Assembly: GCA_002946415.1 (NCBI GenBank)
Contig: NJPS01000079.1
Span: 558,001-622,000 of the forward strand
Direction: 5' to 3'
DNA: 64,000 bases
Source of the DNA: Rutstroemia sp. NJR-2017a BVV2
Taxonomy: Eukaryota; Ascomycota; Leotiomycetes; Helotiales; Rutstroemiaceae
This document shows positions 24,650 to 34,207 of the stretch, in pieces. The number at the start of each line of letters is the position of its first letter. The first letter of the stretch is position 1. The notes under the pieces were generated by a model. The model did not search any database. It was not told where the DNA came from and worked only from the letters and a program-made list of their open reading frames with translations. Made by a program: the position numbers and the translations under genes.

Positions 24650-25433
24650 TCACGACGGTATGACGACACGACGATATGACGGCAGGGAGATATTTTATTA
24701 GACTGGACAGCACTTCCTTATCCTTATGGCTTGCTTTTTTATTTTTAATGTTTGTTTCGGTGGCATAAATACCGTTTGCATATTCTGATGAAATGGGGAT
24801 TTGAACCTTTGCTAGATTTTTACTGCTACAACTCAGCTTTTCATTCTGATATAATATAGACACTCCTCTATTCAATGATATTTGACATCAAACGATAAGC
24901 CACCCTGTCACATTTTGCGTAAAAGGGATGAAAGACCTTGTCCCATTCTCATTTCAAGCCGCTTACAGTGGATAACCTTAAGGTTAAGATTCGCGCGAAT
25001 CGGCCGTCCTGCAATCCTTATCATTTCAAGAGCCTTTGAGAGTGCAAAGTAAACATTTGCATTTTCCATAACATTGTTCTAGATTTTGATAGAATTCCTA
25101 GAGTGTCATGTGGGTGCGAAGAACCACTGCAGGAGCGTGACGAGGTTGGGTTGATAGTTTAAATTGCAGTAGCAGTACTGCCCGCAATTGTGACGTAGAG
25201 GAAGCGTGCACTTGTCTCATTCTATCACCGGGAAAGCTTGATCAGGAATTCTAAAGTCCCATCTCTCCATCTCCATGTTTTTTGAAAGCAACGATAGTTA
25301 CTTTGGAACACACATATTATTACCACACGGAAGCGGATTTAATATTCTTCACTCTTTAAAAAGCTCTACTTCGCCCCTGCCTAGATTATGACCAATACCG
25401 GTAACCTTACATTGTGCAGCTACTAGGCTCTTC
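24650..25433. promoter_or_regulatory. Intergenic region upstream of app1
   Basis: No gene was recognised. It contains two abutting perfect palindromes (24973-25001, listed separately) and should contain the app1 promoter and probably its first coding exon, because the app1 frame has no ATG near its 5' end. Confidence 0.45.
24973..25001. promoter_or_regulatory. Two adjacent 14-bp perfect palindromes
   Basis: TAACCTTAAGGTTA (24973-24986) and GATTCGCGCGAATC (24988-25001) are each perfectly self-complementary and separated by a single A. They lie about 430 bp upstream of the open app1 frame and 320 bp downstream of the preceding stop. The arrangement suggests paired dimeric binding sites, but no binding protein is known to me. 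Confidence 0.4.
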
Positions 25434-28355
25434 TTGCGCAGTATCCACCGCGGCACTGATCCTTCGAGCTTACAGCCTCACGCATTCATCGTGGCTCCCC
25501 AAATATTTCGTCGAGCTGCTGGCCATCCTCATCATAAACAATCCTTCTTTCGATATCTCTTCCCTCATCCTCGCCAGACCGCCCGCGACCGCCTTACGAA
25601 ATTCCGCTTTGAGACCTTACCTTACTATAAACTCCGAGCGCAATCACGGATCTACAATTACATAGTCAACAGCCAACGAAGGCGTAAAGAGAAAAGAGCT
25701 GCGGGAACAAGTGTTATTGATATCCTCAGACGGCGCGGACGGAGACTTCTCGGTACCGGCTCCAAAGACAATGCACAACAGGCTCTTGGAAAGGTGAGCC
25801 CTACGTCCGGTTCGATGAGTAGCTACAGTGGCGATGGATATGGGGAGGCACGAGAACGGGGAGGCCGACGGAAGAAATTGGCGGGCTACTTGAAAGCTGC
25901 CAACGATCTGCGACAATCATATCAACAATCATACTCGGAGAAATGGGGCGCACAAAATCATGGTGTGGATGACGATCCGCTAGGGCTGCCGGGCGCATTT
26001 CCAGATGTTGCTATTGTCTCACACGGAGACGAACAAATGATATTGTTCCCTTCGTATGCGAGAAGACACACGAAAGAAAAGCCATACATCGAGAATCCGG
26101 ACCTAAATCCTAGGTTAGACGGGCCTGGAGATGCAGAATACTGGGCTAGAGAATGGCAGAAGTTTGAAGATGACAGGGCGATCGTGGATGTGGATGTAAG
26201 AGGCTGGCTCTACTCGCCGCACAGAGGCCCTATGACGAGAAAGAACAGGTTACTCATTGGACTTGCTCGCCAGCTCAGTGGAGTTCCGGCGCCCAAAAGC
26301 AATAGTCGAAACACCAGTCCGGAGTCGAATTCTTTACGGGCCAAGCATAGAGAGCATGAAGAGAAGCGCGATGAGGAGAGGATTGCTAGGGAAGCAGAAG
26401 AGATCTTGAAGAGGGGACAGGGTGAAGAATACGCTGCTGTACGTGGTGACTACAGCGAGAAACCGAAGCCTGATTCGGATGGCGAAAGCATGTATAGCGA
26501 GCGTGGCAGAATATTCGATCACAGCTCCAGAACTTCACCGGATAACTCGCCTGTCCCAGGTCGACTCTCAAAACGCACTTCATGGAATCAGCCATCCGAG
26601 ATGACGCAGGCGGAACTCTTTACAGCAAACACGCACTTGATGACACGCATAAAGCCATTCCTAACAAACCCAATGGTCTCAACTCCAGTCACAGTATTCT
26701 TCTACGACGAGAAGACATCTGTGTCACGAACAATCACAACAAATGAAGCAGGCCATTTTGTAATGCGAGCGTCTCTTGAATTTGTTCCAACGCATGTTAG
26801 GGTGCTTGCTTCGGAAAACCTTTCCGCCATTGAAGAGGTGAAGATTACAGAACCGAAAGGTGTGAGTCTCATCAGTGATGTTGATGATACTATCAAGCAC
26901 TCTTCAATAGGCGCTGGAGCAAGGGAGATCTTCAGGAATGCCTTCATTCGGGATTTGGGTGATCTCACAATCGACGGTGTCCGAGAATGGTACAATACCA
27001 TGTACGATATGGGCGTTGGGGTACATTATGTTTCTAATTCACCTTGGCAATTGTTCCCAGTTCTAGTGAGCTTCTTCAGAAAGGCTGGATTGCCGCCTGG
27101 ATCTTATCATTTGAAGCAATATAGTGGAATGCTTCAAGGAATTTTCGAGCCCGTTGCTGAAAGGAAGAAGGGTACATTGGAGAAGATCATGCGGGATTTC
27201 CCAGAACGAAAGTTCATACTTATCGGAGATAGTGGTGAGGCTGATCTGGAAGTCTATACCGATGTAGTACTGGCAAATCCTGGGAAGATATTGGGGATTT
27301 TCATCCGAGATGTGACTACCCCTCCAGATCAGGGCTTCTTTGATTCAGCGATGGGCCCACTAAGTGGAGAGCGCCGGAAACAGGACGCTTCAGCCTCTCG
27401 AGCACAGTCCATTGACAGCAGACGATCATCCACAATGAGTCGAACAGACCTATCTGAGCGACCGCCAGCTTTGCCTCCTAGAGTGCCTTCGGAGACTAAA
27501 CCTCAAACCAGCAACGGTCCGGCAATGGGCACTCTTATCGATTTTGGTGATGAGCCTGAGGAACCGAGAGTTCACCAACCACATCACTACGTTATGCCTC
27601 GTTCAATGTCAGATGTAGAGCCACTAGCTCTACGACGAAGATCCGCTCCAGATGGTAAACCCGCCCCACCACGACCTTCCAAGCCAATGGCGCTCCGCGG
27701 AACTAGTACTATCACTCTCGTTCCGGCCGAAGAAACCGAAAATTCCAGTCGAAACTCTCCTCCTCCTCCTCCGAAACCACGTCGCTCAGGTGCGGTGCAC
27801 AAGGATGTGCACCCTTTAAAACAATCACAAAACAGTGCAGATATGTCCAAGTCTGAAGAAAGCTATTTGTCGAGCGCTCGAAATAAAGTTACGGACGCTT
27901 ACAACCATCTCCCAGAAGTCAGATCCTATATACCCGGCATGACAGATGCACAAACCTCCCCAAAGTCCATGGATGGACCACCTCCTCCACCACGAAGAAA
28001 ATCAACCATACCCTCCTCAACTTCGACTATGAATCGTCTATCTTGGACAAACACCACAAGCACCAATAACAGCAACAGTCCCGATAGTTCCGACGATGAC
28101 TATCGGCCAAGCAACGGTGCGCCTGCCAACAAGAAGTTGGATCTTTGGAAACGGCGCTGGAAACGCGCAAAGGATATTCTCGACGGCCAGGGTGTCGAGT
28201 TGAGGGCTTGGAGAACAGGCGGCGATGTATGCATTGAAGCGGTTCATATGGTAGAGAAGGCTATGCGCGAAATGAACGTGGAAGGATATGGAAATAGCAA
28301 AGGCAAAACAGGTCACGGGGGTGGGGAAGTCAAGGTTAAAGATCTCAAACGATAG
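25434..28355 (+). CDS. app1: App1-like phosphatidate phosphatase (DUF2183)
   Basis: Mg-dependent phosphatidate phosphatase making diacylglycerol at cortical actin patches, by family knowledge of yeast App1. The HAD-like catalytic motif SDVDDTIKHSS (Asp codons from 26877) and downstream FILIGDSGEADLEVYTD are present, with YVSNSPWQLFPVL and YHLKQYSGMLQGIFEP between. The C-terminal third is Pro/Ser-rich with SH3-ligand-like runs (RPPALPPRVPSE, NSPPPPPKPRRSG, GPPPPPRRKST), fitting an actin-patch protein, and it ends in a conserved-looking helical tail. The 5' end is unresolved. The frame is open from 25392 but the first ATG is at 25815 (846 aa if used). The upstream part (FRFETLPYYKLRAQSRIYNY, then GTSVIDILRRRGRRLLG) looks coding, so an upstream ATG exon is likely. 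The start given is only the open frame. Confidence 0.85.
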   Translation: MRSIHRGTDPSSLQPHAFIVAPQIFRRAAGHPHHKQSFFRYLFPHPRQTARDRLTKFRFETLPYYKLRAQSRIYNYIVNSQRRRKEKRAAGTSVIDILRRRGRRLLGTGSKDNAQQALGKVSPTSGSMSSYSGDGYGEARERGGRRKKLAGYLKAANDLRQSYQQSYSEKWGAQNHGVDDDPLGLPGAFPDVAIVSHGDEQMILFPSYARRHTKEKPYIENPDLNPRLDGPGDAEYWAREWQKFEDDRAIVDVDVRGWLYSPHRGPMTRKNRLLIGLARQLSGVPAPKSNSRNTSPESNSLRAKHREHEEKRDEERIAREAEEILKRGQGEEYAAVRGDYSEKPKPDSDGESMYSERGRIFDHSSRTSPDNSPVPGRLSKRTSWNQPSEMTQAELFTANTHLMTRIKPFLTNPMVSTPVTVFFYDEKTSVSRTITTNEAGHFVMRASLEFVPTHVRVLASENLSAIEEVKITEPKGVSLISDVDDTIKHSSIGAGAREIFRNAFIRDLGDLTIDGVREWYNTMYDMGVGVHYVSNSPWQLFPVLVSFFRKAGLPPGSYHLKQYSGMLQGIFEPVAERKKGTLEKIMRDFPERKFILIGDSGEADLEVYTDVVLANPGKILGIFIRDVTTPPDQGFFDSAMGPLSGERRKQDASASRAQSIDSRRSSTMSRTDLSERPPALPPRVPSETKPQTSNGPAMGTLIDFGDEPEEPRVHQPHHYVMPRSMSDVEPLALRRRSAPDGKPAPPRPSKPMALRGTSTITLVPAEETENSSRNSPPPPPKPRRSGAVHKDVHPLKQSQNSADMSKSEESYLSSARNKVTDAYNHLPEVRSYIPGMTDAQTSPKSMDGPPPPPRRKSTIPSSTSTMNRLSWTNTTSTNNSNSPDSSDDDYRPSNGAPANKKLDLWKRRWKRAKDILDGQGVELRAWRTGGDVCIEAVHMVEKAMREMNVEGYGNSKGKTGHGGGEVKVKDLKR

Positions 28356-29466
28356 TTGTGATACTTTTCTTCGTAGAATTATTAGAGAAATTATGCGCCT
28401 ACGTACGATATATGAGAATAGTAATCTCCAACGCAAATTATGCTAATGTTATTAATTCATACTTGTATTCGCATTGAGTTTCTTTTCTGGTATTACATAA
28501 ATAAACAACAACCTTTTCATCTTCTTCCCCCTTCCCCTTCTTCAGCCGTATACTTCTAGAAGGCCTCGTTTCGCTTCGGACAAGGTCCGTGAAGAAAAGT
28601 TACACGTCGCTCGCTCCAACTCCAACAGTTTCAGGAAGCCAAGCCTCAGTGTTGTACTTGTGGCGTCGAGATACTTCCAGCTGAAGGGCAACGGGATTGG
28701 TAACCTTGTTGTTGCTGTTTATTTTTATTGCTTTTTCGGAAATTGAAGCTTCCGGATGGGTTTGGTATATCTTCATTTGCTTTTTCGTTCTGGAGGCGGT
28801 GGTGCTTGGTTTCGGGATGGGAGTGAGCTAGAGGGAGGGTGGGAGGATAGGTGTACACGCTGGGTTTGTACTTTTTGGATGAAGGAGGGAGGGAGGTGGG
28901 GAAGGGAATGAATGACTGACAGTTTCTTGAAGCTGGAGAGGAGAGGTCGTGAAGTATAATCAGTCGTCTCTTCCTTAGTTAGTAAAGACATCCCTCTCTT
29001 TCTCTCCCAGGCCATCTCACATCGCACAAACACCACACAGCTTAATATAGCAATCACCCCAATATTGATCTATCCCCAACACACATTTCTTTTTCTCGTG
29101 TCTCCACACCATTCCCTCTCATTCGTCACTTAACGCTTAAGCTTTTTTCCTTTCCATCTCCCTCTTCAGCTCGCGCCCTAACCCGCATGATGCGGCGTTT
29201 TGAGCCGCTGCCTTGTTCGTGATACCCTGATCACACTCTTTTTTTTGGGCTTTGCTCAAGGCTGCAGTATTCTTTCAATAGGTTCGGTACAGTGCGAACC
29301 TGAGCCTCATGGCTTGGTGCGTGGGTATGAGGAGCTGAGGGCTGGACTGGGCGGGGTTAGGGCGCGGGTATATACACTGTGCTTGGGACGGATTTTATGA
29401 GATAGGACGGAAAGTAGAGAGTGTGAGCGAAGTGAAGATCACATTGGTACAGACTTCAACTTCGCA
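28356..29466. other. Intergenic region with purine/pyrimidine-skewed tracts
   Basis: 1.1 kb holding the app1 3' flank and the promoter of the membrane-protein gene. It has G/A-rich (28795-28925) and C/T-rich (28990-29170) tracts. Short open frames here have no recognisable product. Confidence 0.45.
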
Positions 29467-30865
29467 ATGGCATCTCGATCCATATTCCTTGCCCTCTGCT
29501 CTCTAGCATCTGGCTTCACGCTCGGCGAGGTCCCCACCCAGACGCTTGGGCTAGGAGAACCGTTCACGGGCGTTCAACCAGCGCCTACATCAGCACCGAG
29601 ATTGGAGTTGGTGAAGAAGAGGTTGGGGTTGGAGAAGAAGGCGCTGACGAATGTTTGTTCTGAGTGGACTATTCCTGGTGGTAGGTATTTCCTGTCTTTC
29701 TAGAGACGGGATGAAAAGATGTGAAAGGAGAAGAGTAGGCTGATGCGAAATGATATAGGATATGGACAGCCTTTTTGCGCAAATAGCGAAACTTGTCTCT
29801 TCACCTCCGCCGACGATGGATATCTCTACGAAGCGTGTGGCAAAACGAGCTCTTCGAATGATTGGGTGACGGCATGTTGGGATTACCCAATGACTGGTTC
29901 GCCGCCTGCTAATGGGCTATACTGGTGAGTTTCAAATGGCAAATTCATGCCATCTTGTTTTTTACTTTGTGGATACTGATGGATTTCTACTGTACAGCGG
30001 TGAAGATGCACCGTATTGCGGCTTCCTAGCATTCATATTCGGACCGCAATCTACTTATGTGACTTTCGGTTGTGGTACAGCGTCGTATGAATTCACTGCC
30101 AATTTATTGGAGACAGCTGCTGTATTGGACCCGATTACAACGTCCACACCAGTAGTGGTTGTATGTATCCTATCCCTCCTTCTCCAACCCCGTCCAACCT
30201 CTTCCTATCCTCCCACCTCCAACTAACCTCTTCCCATTCAGAACCCCGGAGCCACAACCCCCTCCCCAAAATCCACCACCTCCCCCAACTCCCTATCCAC
30301 CTCCCCCGCCCCCCAAAAGAAAAAGAAAACCCCCATCGGCCCCATCATTGGCGGCGTCGTCGGCGGCGTCCTCTTCCTCGCCTTCATCTTCCTCCTCACA
30401 TGGTACCTCCTGCGCCGGAGGCGCACCACGAATTTTACTCCAGCTCCCGTTCTCGTATATCCCGAGCCCGAGACATACACTCCAGCCCCTCCCGCTCCTG
30501 TTCCTGCTCCTGTTCCTGCTCCGGTGGTAGATAAGCCCGTTGTGCAAAGCACGACTACCGAGTACTACCAACCTGCGTCGCTGCGGCGACAGAGGGAGGA
30601 AGAAGAGAGAGCGGCGCAGGGGGAAATGATCTATATACCTCCGGCGGGGTATGAGAGGGGTGCGCGGGGACAGGCGGCAGCAGCGTCGCCGCCCCCGACG
30701 TACATTTTGGGAGGGGAAGACCAGGGGAGACCGGTTAGTCCGATGGAGGGGGAGACGGGGGGGAGTGCGAATGAGGTGAGGGGGGGTGGGAATAGTGCGG
30801 GTTATGCGGTTGGGGGAGGAAATAATAGACGGTTTGGAGGAGCAGAAGCAACGGGACGGGAGTGA
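29467..30865 (+). CDS. Single-pass mucin-like membrane protein (possible wall or surface sensor)
   Basis: 388 aa from four exons: 29467-29680, 29759-29924, 29998-30160 and 30242-30865; total 1167 nt, in frame. The ATG at 29467 opens a signal peptide (MASRSIFLALCSLASGF). The ectodomain has spaced cysteines (GYGQPFCANSETC, YEACGK, APYCGFLAF, TFGCGT) and a Ser/Thr/Pro-rich stalk. One transmembrane helix (PIGPIIGGVVGGVLFLAFIF) is followed by a RRRR stop-transfer. The cytoplasmic tail is Pro-rich then Gly-rich (APPAPVPAPVPAPV). This type I layout resembles fungal WSC/Mid2-type sensors and many unnamed surface proteins, but no WSC domain is seen. Function is unknown. It is convergent with drs1. Confidence 0.85.
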
Positions 30866-31141
30866 GTGAGTAGGTGAGTGAGCAGGGCAGATACAGTAAT
30901 TTGATTTGAAGAGAAGAAATTGCAGGTAATGGCGGTTCATTTAATGCTTGAGAAGAGGTAGGAGTCGGTAATAGAGTAGTCAAAGTATTCGTCAAGTCTA
31001 ATATGCTTTCAAAGTTCCCAAAGTTTTAATGATCCACATTGCGAAAGGAATTTGGGATGATTTGAGGTCCGTACCATGCTTATGAATACAGAGTACAAAT
31101 GATCAATTGGTATCATTACTTTTACAGCCATCGAACACCCA

Positions 31142-33614
31142 TTATCGTCTCTTTCCACCTCTCACCGGCTTACCCTTTGGCCCACTCGGCTTCCCACCCT
31201 TAACCTTCTTCTTCCCCTTTTCCTTCAACAAAACCCCCTTACCATCCCTCTCCGCCCTCCCCTTCTTCCACACCCTCCCCTCAATTCTCTCTCCCTTATC
31301 ATCCAACTTCTTCTTATCCTTATTACTCAACTTCAACTTCTTCTTAGCGCCTCTGACCCCATTAAGCTCCTCCATACCCAATTTCTTCGCCTCCAACTTC
31401 TGTTTCTCGCTCTCAAACCAAGTTCTCTTCGGTCGTCCCTTAATCTCATCTTCGTGCGTCATGATGTTCTCCCCCTTTCTGACCTGCATTTCTGCCTGCG
31501 CCAGAACCTTATCTTCTTTCTCTTCCTTTAAAATCTCTTCGATCTCGTCTGCCATTTCGTCGACCTTCTCAGCCCATTCATCGGCCTCGCTAGCTTCGAT
31601 TACTCGACTGACGATCTTGGCGCCTTGAGCACGACCGGCCTTGACTGCGGCTTTCACAACTTTACGGTCAGGTTCTGCCGCAATGGTACAAGCGCGTCCG
31701 GAGCGACCAGCTCTGGCAGTACGTCCGACACGATGTAGATAGATTTCGTGAGATTGGGGCGCTTCGTAGTTAATGACTGTGTCGACACCTTTGATATCAA
31801 GACCACGGGATGCAAGATCAGTGGCGAGAAGGAAAGATGCTTTGCCATCACGGAAAGCTTCAACGCTGGTTATACGCTGGGATTGTTAGCCAAAGTGAAT
31901 CGCAAGATGAATATTCTGAGAGCTTTACCTGTTCTTGACTCATGCTACCATGCAATTCAGTAGCCTTCAAACCGTATAATCCGAAGATAACGCGTGCCCT
32001 ATGTGCTTCTTTCTTTTGTCGGAAGAAGACAATTACTCGGTCGGTGTATATTTTCTTGCACAGACACAGTAAGTAGCCCATACGCTTGCCTTCTCTTCCT
32101 GGACGAAGACGGATAAACTCTTGCACTAAAGTACCTGCAGTCTGCTTCTGAGAGTCTACCATTAATCTCACGGGTCGATTGAGACCAACTCGAATAAGAT
32201 TGTCGACAGAAGAAGTCATGGTTGCCGAAAACAACATAGTTTGGCGCGATTTAGGAATTGTGGTAAGAATTTCGTTCAACTCGTCAGCGAAACCAGCTTC
32301 GAGCATTCGATCGGCTTCATCCAGAACAAGAATTTCGAGAGTGTCAACAGTGAAACTGGGGGAATTGCGCATATGATCAATGAAACGACCAGGTGTAGCA
32401 ATGATAACATCTGGGCGGAGACGTAGCTCTGCTTCTTGAACCTTGAGACTGAGACCTCCAACAGCCAAACAGAATTTGATATCAGTGTGACTGGCAAGCT
32501 TCGTAGCGACAGCATGACATTGAATAGCCAATTCACGCGTCGGCATAAGAATGGCAACTCTACTGGTTGGTACCTTCTTGGGTCTGTAAAGAAGACGTTC
32601 GAGGATGGGGACAATGAACGCCGCAGTTTTTCCGGAACCAGTAACAGCGCCACCAACAACGTCTTTACCAAGAAGAGCAACAGGTATGGTTTTTGACTGA
32701 ATCGGAGTAGGCTGTGTGAACCCGACCGTCCCAAGTCCTCGCAGAATTGGTCGGGATAATGACATGCTTTGAAAAGTTGTAGAAAGTGTAGACTTAGCGC
32801 CCTTGACTGGCTTTTCTTCTGGAGCAAAGAAAGCTTCTCGGCGAGCAGCCTCTTCGGGATCCTCGTCCGCATCTTCCTCCGCATCTGAAGCATCTTCCTC
32901 GGACGCTACATCGTCTGGATGTGGTGCAGGCGAGGCAACCGAGTCGTTATCCGAATCATCGTCATCGTCCGCCAGCTCTTCATCATCTGCTGCCTCAGAA
33001 TCCTCTTCATCTCCAGATTCTGGTTCGGATCCGGCACCCATTCCGAAACCATCCTCTGCCATGAACTCATCACCTTCGTCTTCAAGTGCTAGCTCATCTG
33101 ACTGGTCGTGCCCGTCGTGCTCGTTGTCCGAACTCGCTCCGTTTTTGTCTTCTTGTTCAACATCTACCTGTTTTTCAGCTCCCTGTTTTCTCTTCTCTCT
33201 TCGTCGCGCAATAATTTCGTCAATATCCACGGCCTTTTTATCACCACCACTGCCGCCGTTGAGTCCTTTCTTTGCGCTGTCAAAGCCCCAACCATCGAAT
33301 TCCTCTAGCCCCGTACCAGTTTTCCCATCTGCCTCTAACGCGAATTCAAATTCCGAGTCCATAGCACCATCGTCCTCGTCCTTTGAACCCCAAATCCCTC
33401 CATCTTCATCAATGGTTTCCTCCTCGACATTTTTGTTCGATTTCTTGGACTTTTTCGATGTAGCAGTGGAGGAATTGTCGTTGCGCTTACGCTTTTTGCT
33501 AGGATTGGAGTCTGTATTTGGTTCCTCTGTAGCATAGTCCGCACCTATCTCATCCTCATTATCTGAGATAGTGAAGACAAAATCGTCGTCGTTCTTTTTA
33601 GTTTTGGGCGCCAT
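31142..33614 (-). CDS. drs1: ATP-dependent RNA helicase Drs1 (DDX27)
   Basis: Nucleolar DEAD-box helicase for 60S ribosomal subunit assembly, 806 aa. Two exons: 33614-31929 and 31876-31142 (52-nt intron), total 2421 nt. The ATG at 33614 starts a long acidic, Ser-rich N-terminal domain (first 260 residues) with basic nuclear-localisation-like runs (KKRKRNDN). The Q motif GFTQPTPIQ is near residue 299, Walker A AVTGSGKT at 323-330, PTREL at 358-362, DEAD at 432-435 and SAT in LFSATMT. The C-terminal helicase domain has [12 protein letters not shown] and [13 protein letters not shown]. The tail is Lys-rich with a coiled-coil region and ends [10 protein letters not shown], as usual for Drs1. The long acidic leader distinguishes it from other DEAD-box proteins. 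Identity is firm. Confidence 0.95.
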
Positions 33615-34207
33615 TTATTTTCGTGCTGTATACGGATGCGTCTACAAAAAATGCGGCCGGTATCGAGGCGTGAGAAAAAAAAGTTACATACCGCTCGGCA
33701 GAACATTAGAAAAACGGACAAACACGGTTTAGCGGATAGATAGGCATTTATGTGGGGGTTTGCTAGGGAGGGGAGGGTTTATCAAAGTTTAGGCACACAC
33801 TCCAGCGTACTATTCTTTGGTTGCTTCAATTTTATCATCTGGTATTTAGTATTGGTCCTGAGCATTTTTGCCTCGTAAATGAAATAAAAACCGACTATCT
33901 TGCAATACCCTTAAAAATCGTTTGGGAAAAAAGTCTCGCCATTACATTGTCCCCTCCTTAAAAACATGAGATCACTAAACCTTTATGAGCATCTGAAAAC
34001 CACTCATGCTTATTATCATTTCCGGCCACTATACCATGCCACTCTATGTGCCTGGCTTCCGAAATACTTCCCTCAAATTTCTGGTAAAAGAGATGGATAT
34101 TAGAAAAACGAAATTGGAGCTGCGCCGTTGGAGATGTCTTCCCGCGGAAGGCATGTTGACATTGTTCATGACTACGCAACCGTTGAGAATGCAATCCCAC
34201 CAAATGT
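33615..34207. promoter_or_regulatory. drs1 promoter / 3' flank of the GNAT gene
   Basis: 593 bp between two minus-strand genes. It is AT-rich, with a G-rich patch at 33752-33779. No gene is seen. Confidence 0.45.

Noticed and set aside
30293..30940. 215-codon minus-strand frame
   Set aside because: Antisense to the last exon of the membrane-protein gene in C-rich DNA; Arg/Pro/Ser composition is an artefact of that skew.
32803..33537. 244-codon Ser-rich open frame on the plus strand
   Set aside because: It is exactly antisense to the acidic Asp/Glu/Ser-rich leader of Drs1; GAC/GAG-type codons read backwards give Ser-rich stop-free frames.
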